Source: Thereva unica
Lineage: Eukaryota; Arthropoda; Insecta; Diptera; Therevidae
Length of the DNA: 64,000 nucleotides
Assembly: GCA_949987705.1 (NCBI GenBank)
Contig: OX465284.1
Span: forward strand, 110,467,163-110,531,162
Direction: 5' to 3'
Both the position numbers and the translations under genes were made by a program. Shown piece by piece: positions 57,630 through 64,000 of the stretch. Positions within the stretch are counted from its first letter, which is position 1. Each line of letters opens with the position of its first letter. A model generated the notes under the pieces. The model had not been told where the DNA came from. It did no database searches and saw nothing but the letters and a program-made list of their open reading frames with translations.

Positions 57630-58880
57630 ACTGAGCCTCGGGAAACAAGACTCTTCAGCTATAGTGGGAGTGCTGTCGGACACTACCACCCGCTGAGGCC
57701 TTGAGAACTACGATTTTTGCCCAGCCCTAAGCAGAAGAAAACTAACTGTTTTTGGTGTACCCTTGCGGAAATCTCAAAGATTGGGATTCATTACTAGCTG
57801 GAGATGGTTTAGCGAAAAAACGACGTTTTCACATCAGGTTTAAAGTAGGATCACTATGGCATCACAATGGGCCTATCCTTTTTGCTTAATTGTAAGAGCG
57901 CAAACTAAGAGCTCAATCATATCTAACCTAACCTTGCGTAGGATCCACCTCAGCGCCGCAGGATTTTAGAGAAAACCTTGATTGTCCGGAAATAAGTTAG
58001 AGCTGGTTGGAATTCCATTAATACCATCCGTATACCAAAAGGCCGTGTTTTCGTTAAGGGGGACCCTGCCATTCTGATCGACGAAGTTCGGATAACGCGA
58101 GCATTGGCTTGAAGTTTTATTCGAGAACAACTCCTATAGAAGCAGCCCCCCGCTAGAGCCTTCTTCATACTGTTCAGTAGTGACGAGAGAGGTTCAGTTC
58201 AGTAGGGCTTCCATACCCTCAGCCGGGCAGGTTTTTCTTACCTCCACTTATACCGAGAGAGGCCAACCATTGAACCATAGCCAGACCAATCAACGCCCCT
58301 TGTGTTTAATCGACCCACCATGCAATGTATGCTCTGTCTACAAAATGACATGGGCAAATTGGCCGCTAATTGTTATGAGGATAGCATCTGTATAGAATGT
58401 TCAAGGCAAAAAGTTCAACGATTACGATTGACCATAGGGAAGGCAATAGGACGCCCCTTGAGGAGGGACTTTTGCAGCCATTATCGTGACCGTTTCGCCA
58501 TTCATCTCAGCAGCTATCAATCTACTCCTGATAAATAACGTAATCAATCTCGCGTAGAGGGGGCTGCTGCTTCATTAAATCTCGTCGAAGGTAACGTTCT
58601 CAAACGTCGGCGAAAGCTTATTTCGCTTATTCTTTCAAACCTTGGTGTAATATTGACCGAAAATGCCAGGGTAACTAGCCTAGCAATTGTTACTAAAAGA
58701 CAAACTTTTTCAAATTGTTTTATTTCAAAATCTTCAACAATATTCACAGAAAAACTAAAAAAAAACCCTAACATATAAAATTCTGAATGAAAGAATGCTC
58801 ATATACACAGAGTGTTTAATTTTCCTTAAAAGTAACATACACAAATCCTAGTTCAAAAAAGAGAACTTAAAATACAATAT
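57630..58880. other. Intergenic, retroelement-like debris, then BUD13 3' flank
   Basis: Short frames at 57950-58168 (-), 58302-58538 (+) and 58544-58774 (-) carry no recognised domain; MQCMLCLQND...CIECSRQK in the second has a CxxC-x-CxxC look but no confirmed family. The last ~130 bases are AT-rich and likely the BUD13 3' untranslated region. Confidence 0.4.
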
Positions 58881-60728
58881 TTACATGTAATCCTCATCAT
58901 ATTTATACATTTCCTCAATATTTGCCTTCTTTTCACTCTGGAAATCGAACCATTTCTTTTCATATCCATTCGATCGATCAACTCCATCCCATCGATATCC
59001 TGGTCTAATTTGAAACCGATTTTCTGGTGCTATACCTTTATAGGATGGAAATTCCAGAACTTTATCCTGTTTTCGTTTCTCACGCTGCTTCTCTCTCATA
59101 TATTCCAGCATTGGATCACCGATTCTTTCTTGTTGCTTTAGCATAGAATCCAAATCTTCATCGTTTGCATACCGTGCCAATGGCTTATCGGCCTCTTTTC
59201 TATCATCAGCCGCTTTAGTCTTGTAGTCTTCTATTTGTCGCAAGCCACGATTCCATTTGCTGTATAATTCTTTCTTTTCCTGTTCTCTTTTTTGTTTTTC
59301 TTCTCGGGCCTTTTCTTTTACTTCATCTGGCACTCTTCTTCTGTTTCTGGTCATCAATTCTTGATCTTTATCGGGTATATCTTCATGGTAATCTTTTGAG
59401 AATGGATTTTGCCTCTTCTTATTGTCATCTTGGCCGCCTTTTCTTAAGCCAAAACTAGCTTTGTTGGGTTCTGTGTTAGTATTACTGTGAGAGCTGGTTT
59501 CTCCGCCTTCTAATCGTTCGGTGCTACGTCGTCTTGGAGATCTATCTCTGCTTCGACGTTTTGGAGATCTGTCTTTGCTTCGCCGTTTCGGTGATCTATC
59601 TCTACTTCGCCGCTTTGGAGATCTATCTCCACCTTGCTGTCTCGGAGATCTATCTCTACTTTGTCGACTTGGAGACTTATCTCTACTCCCCCACCTTGAT
59701 GATTTATTTCGACTTCCACGCACTATATTACTTCGACTTTCTGAAGGATTTTTTTGAGATCTTCTCGGTGGTGAATAGTCCGAACTTTTCGATTGTTTAA
59801 CACCTGCTTTCCTTGGAGGTGACAGATCTCCATGATTAGAATCGTTATTTTTCCTTGGTGGTGAATAATCACTGCTTTCAGATCTTCGCCCTTTTTCTAA
59901 ACTCTTATTTTTGGCGGACTTTCGTGGAGGAGAGTAATCATCATTAGACTGGTCTTTATTTGGTCGTCGTTTCGGGGAATAATCACTATTTTTATCTTGA
60001 AATTTTGACGTGCTTCTTTTAGGTGAGTAGTCGCTGTCTGAATTGTGGTGCTGTTTATTAGCAACAGCTTCGTACTTCTTAGCCGTCTTATCACTCTTCC
60101 TAGGTGGAGAATAATCATCACTTGATCTACGTTTGGGCGGAGTATTTCTCGGAGATGATTGGTACCTAGATGGAGATTGCCTTAACTTACCAGAATTGTT
60201 TTTTCGCGGTGGAGAATAGTCACTATCATCAGAATGTTTCGCCGAAGGCTTTCTGGGCGGTGAGTTATCACTATCACCTTTAGAAGTACTTGTACTATTT
60301 TTTTCATTCTTAGATCTCTTACTAATATCAGTCTTGTGACTTCTACCACCGCTCATATTACCATCATGAAATAGCTTTAATTTTTCACTAATCTTCTTAC
60401 TAAACATAGATTTTTCCGTTAATGTATCTTTAGAATCACTCTCATTATTTCCAGATAAATTTTTCCATTTACCACTATAACGGAAATTATCTACTGCCCT
60501 TGGTACTGGCGATCCAGCACTAGTTACACCAACTATTTGCGGAGCCTCATCACCAGATAAAATGAGCTCGTCGTCATTCTCAACTTGAATTTTTCTAATA
60601 TCAACATCATCGTCGATGATTTTCACTCGTGTGCTGCCTATTGGAGCCGTATGTTTGCGTTTTTTCACTTTATCCTCTTTGGACATATATTTTTTTAGAT
60701 ATTTCTTTTGTGTTATTTGTGCAGACAT
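58881..60728 (-). CDS. Bud13: BUD13 homologue, RES complex / spliceosome factor
   Basis: A single uninterrupted frame of 615 residues (human about 619). BUD13 is a subunit of the RES (pre-mRNA retention and splicing) complex with SNIP1/Pml1 and RBMX2/Snu17, acting in the activated spliceosome in the nucleus. The N-terminus ([16 protein letters not shown]) matches the family start. Residues ~150-330 carry many S/DYSPPRK and SPKR repeats, then five or six [13 protein letters not shown] SR repeats (encoded at 59526-59690). The conserved C-terminal domain (about 455-615) contains [31 protein letters not shown] and [19 protein letters not shown]. The frame ends YDEDYM. The start is fixed by the N-terminal match. 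Divergent from the Cht11-type chitinase. Confidence 0.95.
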   Translation of the reverse strand: MSAQITQKKYLKKYMSKEDKVKKRKHTAPIGSTRVKIIDDDVDIRKIQVENDDELILSGDEAPQIVGVTSAGSPVPRAVDNFRYSGKWKNLSGNNESDSKDTLTEKSMFSKKISEKLKLFHDGNMSGGRSHKTDISKRSKNEKNSTSTSKGDSDNSPPRKPSAKHSDDSDYSPPRKNNSGKLRQSPSRYQSSPRNTPPKRRSSDDYSPPRKSDKTAKKYEAVANKQHHNSDSDYSPKRSTSKFQDKNSDYSPKRRPNKDQSNDDYSPPRKSAKNKSLEKGRRSESSDYSPPRKNNDSNHGDLSPPRKAGVKQSKSSDYSPPRRSQKNPSESRSNIVRGSRNKSSRWGSRDKSPSRQSRDRSPRQQGGDRSPKRRSRDRSPKRRSKDRSPKRRSRDRSPRRRSTERLEGGETSSHSNTNTEPNKASFGLRKGGQDDNKKRQNPFSKDYHEDIPDKDQELMTRNRRRVPDEVKEKAREEKQKREQEKKELYSKWNRGLRQIEDYKTKAADDRKEADKPLARYANDEDLDSMLKQQERIGDPMLEYMREKQREKRKQDKVLEFPSYKGIAPENRFQIRPGYRWDGVDRSNGYEKKWFDFQSEKKANIEEMYKYDEDYM

Positions 60729-61197
60729 TTTTTTAAACTTATAAAAAATTGTTTAAATTAAAATGTATGTTTACAAATCTTACAAACTGGCAGGTACTCC
60801 CTTGATGAAAATGAGGTTATGTTTTGGTTGATTTCGAGTTAAGTTAGTGGCGAGTGTAGTGTTTGAAGAATACCAGAATATTAAATATTTCTAGTTTATT
60901 TAAGTTTTTATTAGATAAATTTATTAAATATAAATAAAAAACAATAGAATATTAATAACCTGAATTCCCTCCGATTTATTTATTTATCTCAAAACAAATC
61001 TGTGAAAATCGAAAACAAATAATCCGAACACTACCACGAAAAGACGTCGAATTGACAGATAAAAGTTTTTGTATTTTTTAGTGTGGAATGTTTTTTCACA
61101 AAGAATTCAATATTTTGCATTTTACAAGCGTCGCGCGGAATTTTAGTTCAATTAATTATCTTGAAATAATATAATTAAAATTAATGCATTAAACAGA
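60729..61197. promoter_or_regulatory. Shared upstream region of BUD13 (-) and Cht11 (+)
   Basis: 469 bp between two divergent start codons, AT-rich, with no TATA/Inr pair I can defend. Both genes' promoters must lie here unless extra 5' exons exist. Confidence 0.5.
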
Positions 61198-62461
61198 ATG
61201 TGTGCGGCACAAACAAAATACGAGTTATTAGGTAACCAAATTGAACCTAGGTCAGGCCAATATAATTACCTTAAAATCGCAAATTAGTTATTAATTTAAA
61301 TATTTATCATATTCAGGGCTAACTTTCTTTGGTTGCGGGTATCAATACTATTAGCAATATGCGCTGCAGCAAGCATAGCAGTATATGCGACATGGAATTC
61401 AATATATCGACATCCCATAAGCATTCCACCAAAATTTGCAGGTAATAAAATTGTGAATTTATTGGCATGTAAGGTGATAACATTTCACCTCCTTGGTTTA
61501 TCATTAAGATAAAATAAATTATAAATAACGTTCACAGATATTCCCGTTTGGTGGTATAAGCGTGCACAATTATATTCCGAATATTTTCAAAATAAAACAA
61601 TGTACACAAGAGCGCATTTTGAAGATTCAAAAAGGGAATATCAAATGAAGGAGAACTTCATCCCATTACCAGAAACTGATGAGATGAAGCTAGTTTGCTA
61701 CTATGCAGCCCCTGATCCATCGAATAAGGCAACTGATCTACACCCAACTAAAATAGATCCCCACCTGTGTACTCACATAAATGTAGGAATTGCGAGTATC
61801 GTTAATAGTACATTAGTAGTAGATAACCTTCATGATTTACTGCTAGAAATGAAGGACTTGAAAGTACAAAATAAAAATCTAAAAATTCTTCTTTGGGTTG
61901 GTGGTGCAGGCGCTTCTGGATTTCCTGACATGATTCAGAAACATAAAACCCGAAAAATATTTATAAAATCTCTAAAGTCTGCTTTTAAAAAGTATCAATT
62001 AGATGGTGTTGATTTAGATTGGGAATTTCCAAGCGCCTATAAGAGAGAACGGCAACGCTTCTCACAGCTACTGCAAGAAATTCATACTGAATATCAGCGG
62101 GGGCACAAGATGTATCTACTAAGTGTTGCTGTTGCAGCACCGGAAGGTATTGCGTATTTCGCCTATAATATCCGAGAGATAAATGCTTATGTTAACTACA
62201 TCAATGTGATGACTTACGATTATCATTTTTATTTTAAAGGTGCACCATTTACTGGTAAGTTAAAAGAAAACGATATTTCCGGTGGTATTGACATAATTGT
62301 ATTAAAATTCTAGGTTTAAATGCACCACTGTATGCACGTCATAATGAACGTTCAATTTTGGGAACTTTAAATATAAACTACACAATTAACTATTGGCACA
62401 TGCATGGAATGGATAAGAGTAAAATAGTAATTGGTTTGCCAACTTATGCACATTCGTTCAA
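61198..62461 (+). CDS. Cht11: Membrane-anchored GH18 chitinase, Cht11 type, 5' part
   Basis: Exons 61198-61250, 61317-61441, 61538-62254 and 62314-62461 give 347 residues in frame; the last donor at 62462 leads to exons beyond the window. GH18 chitinases cut beta-1,4 links of chitin; insect Cht11-type enzymes carry an N-terminal anchor instead of a signal peptide (family knowledge). Here MCAAQTKYELLGNQIEPR is followed by a hydrophobic span (about 22-42, FLWLRVSILLAICAAASIAV) and PISIPPKFA. The domain starts KLVCYYAAPD. LKILLWVGGAG is conserved motif 1, DGVDLDWEF (215-223) is the catalytic motif with D215, D218, D220 and E222 all intact, and VMTYDYHFYF and IGLPTYAHSF follow. Exon 1 ends at the donor at 61250, not 61232, because only the former keeps the frame through exon 2. 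Exon 5 is not found before 64000; the intron holds an RTE-like relic. Confidence 0.85.
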
Positions 62462-62549
62462 GTAAGTATTTTTGCTTAAATATATTAATTTCGAAAGACA
62501 CCGACCAAAAGGTGCAAAATGAAGTCATTTTGGTTCTCATATATGGAAG

Positions 62550-63560
62550 TTATCACTACTGAACTCAGGCAACAATGTATTCACCAATATCCTAAAAGAT
62601 AAAATAGAACCTATTGCTGAGGAAATACTGGGTGAATACCAAGCGGGTTTCCGTAAGAAAATGTCCACCACAGACCAACTATTCTGCCTAAAACAGCTTT
62701 TAGAGACGTGTTGGGAGAAAAATGTAAACGAATATCACAGATCTTTCGTAGATTGTAAACAGGTGTATTACTCAATATCTAGGGAGGGACTTATTGACAA
62801 CCTTATAGACTTAAGAGTGGCTGCAATTAGTGTGGATTATAAAAGTAACCATTACAGATACAATAGCTTAGGTAAGGGTTCACAACTCGTTAACTGGAGG
62901 CTTTCACGTCGACAAAACTAAAGCAATGCTGGCGTCTAGATCAGAAATGACACGCCTAAGGACCAACTTCACGATAGACACCTACAATATAGAGGTAGTG
63001 AAGAGCTTTAAATATTTAGGGCCAATAGTGTCGTCAACAAATGAACAGCTGGAGGAAGTTAAAAGCAAAATACTACAGGGCAATCGAAGTTTCTATTCAC
63101 TGCGTAAAGTACTTCAATCAAGAGCGCTATACAGGAAAACTAAATTTGAACTATACAAATTTCTTATAAGGCCTGTGGCTTGCTATGGCTGGGAGGTGTG
63201 GGCCATGATCCAAAAAGTCGAGAATTTATTAGGCGCTTTTGAGAAAAAAATCATAAAACATAAACGATATCTGGAGAATCAGATACAATGACGACTGGAC
63301 CGAATCTATAAAGAGATAGACATCGTCAACTATATCAAAATAAATAGACTACGATGGGCAGGTCATGTAAAGTGAATGCCCGAAAGCAGAGCAGTGAAGA
63401 AAATATATAAGAGAATCTTAATCGGTGACAGACCAGCAGGGTGACCGAGGAAGAGATGGTTTGAAGTTGTAGAAGCAGACGCTGCACACTTGTTGGGCGT
63501 ACGAAATTAGAGGACTCTAGCCAGTGAGCGAGATTAGAGAAAAAACAGAAGGAGGCCAAG
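62550..63560 (+). pseudogene. RTE-like non-LTR relic in the Cht11 intron
   Basis: Frames read NVFTNILKDKIEPIAEEILG, EYQAGFRKKMSTTDQLFCL and FVDCKQVYYSISREGLI (usual DF.KAYDSV..), then FTIDTYNIEVVKSFKYLGPIVSS, FLIRPVACYGWEVWAM and RLRWAGHVK followed by GDRPAG.PRKRWFEVVEAD. This is a complete RTE order from the RT fingers to the C-terminus with the active site region deleted (between 62880 and 62920). Stops and frame changes occur. Confidence 0.75.
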
Positions 63561-63589
63561 GTTCGATGTGCCACTAGAAGGTGGTCCAT

Positions 63590-64000
63590 CACTATTTCCC
63601 GTTGATTGTTGGACTCCTGAAGTAGAGCCTTCCCCGACTATGATTGGTCTTGAGGGTTTTTTCATTTTTGTTCATTATTTGAAGGTGCTGAGCTTCGTTC
63701 TGGAGCGCTTTTCACTCCTCAACGACTGTTTGAAATTTTGCTTTGTTGTTCTGTCCTCGTCCGAGATGGTACCGGCGACCTCATTCTCTGCAATTTCGCC
63801 GAGAACAAAGATGGCGCGATTGTACCTTCTCTTGCGAATGGACGCTCGTGATCTCTGCTGTGCATTTGAATTACTGTGGTTGGTACTCGCTGGCGACCGT
63901 TTGCCGTTACCGTTTGGGAGCAGCTTGTTTATGCCCTCAGTTTGGCTATTCATACTCCGGCATGGTACCTTTACACCTTGGCTTAAAAGTCGTGGCACGG
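63590..64000. other. Unassigned right edge
   Basis: A basic 107-codon frame on the minus strand from 63998 to 63675 has no recognised domain and starts with GTG at the window edge. Composition (GC-richer than surroundings) and the neighbouring relic suggest more retroelement sequence, but this is not proven. Confidence 0.35.

Noticed and set aside
59510..59800. Plus-strand frames with repeated leucine-rich text, and a minus-strand 69-codon frame
   Set aside because: Both are other-frame readings of the BUD13 Arg-Ser repeats.
1..64000. CRISPR arrays, operons, attachment sites
   Set aside because: None seen; the DNA is eukaryotic, and its regular repeats are transposon termini or internal tandem repeats.

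Overview
The window is nuclear DNA from an insect, most likely a dipteran. It has short GT-AG introns of about 57-80 bases, long AT-rich spacers and very many degraded retrotransposons. Its orthologues are all typical insect genes: rictor, BUD13, FAM32A, a type-3 heparan sulfate 3-O-sulfotransferase and a membrane-anchored Cht11-type chitinase. Species cannot be read from the sequence. Exon models were built by hand from reading frame, splice sites and remembered family similarity; nothing was searched.

Layout. 1-1828 (-): 5' half of a copia-type LTR retrotransposon with an open, undamaged gag-pol frame. 1829-5061: retroelement debris. 5062-6173 (+) and 10290-14041 (-): two tail-to-tail paralogues of a multi-pass, MFS-sized membrane protein I cannot name; between them lies a retroelement relic split by a 1.49-kb hAT-type element with an exact 8-bp target duplication. 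14.1-18 kb: RT relics, a decayed SINE and small palindromic insertions. 18115-18587 (-): a secreted Gly/His-rich protein with a clear TATA/Inr promoter. 19.5-22.2 kb: an RTE-like relic and MITEs. 23314-27756 (+): heparan sulfate 3-O-sulfotransferase. 28-30 kb: a hAT element nested in a long-TIR element. 31-38.7 kb: non-LTR relics and MITEs. 38755-39141 (-): FAM32A. 39902-55217 (+): rictor, 20 exons, 1733 codons, with transposons in introns 1, 7 and 14. 55.3-58.8 kb: nested non-LTR debris and a foldback repeat. 58881-60728 (-): BUD13. 61198-62461 and beyond (+): Cht11-type chitinase, running off the right edge with a retroelement in its intron.

There are no operons. FAM32A/rictor and BUD13/Cht11 are two head-to-head pairs sharing upstream regions of about 760 and 470 bp. 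Several unrelated non-LTR families, at least three hAT-type elements, a TA-flanked long-TIR element and several MITE-like elements account for much of the remaining sequence. I found no CRISPR array, functional tRNA or rRNA, and no clearly new biochemical system. The most unusual items are the unnamed membrane-protein pair, the nested DNA transposons with exact target duplications, and a 33-bp perfect palindrome flanked by an 8-bp direct repeat.
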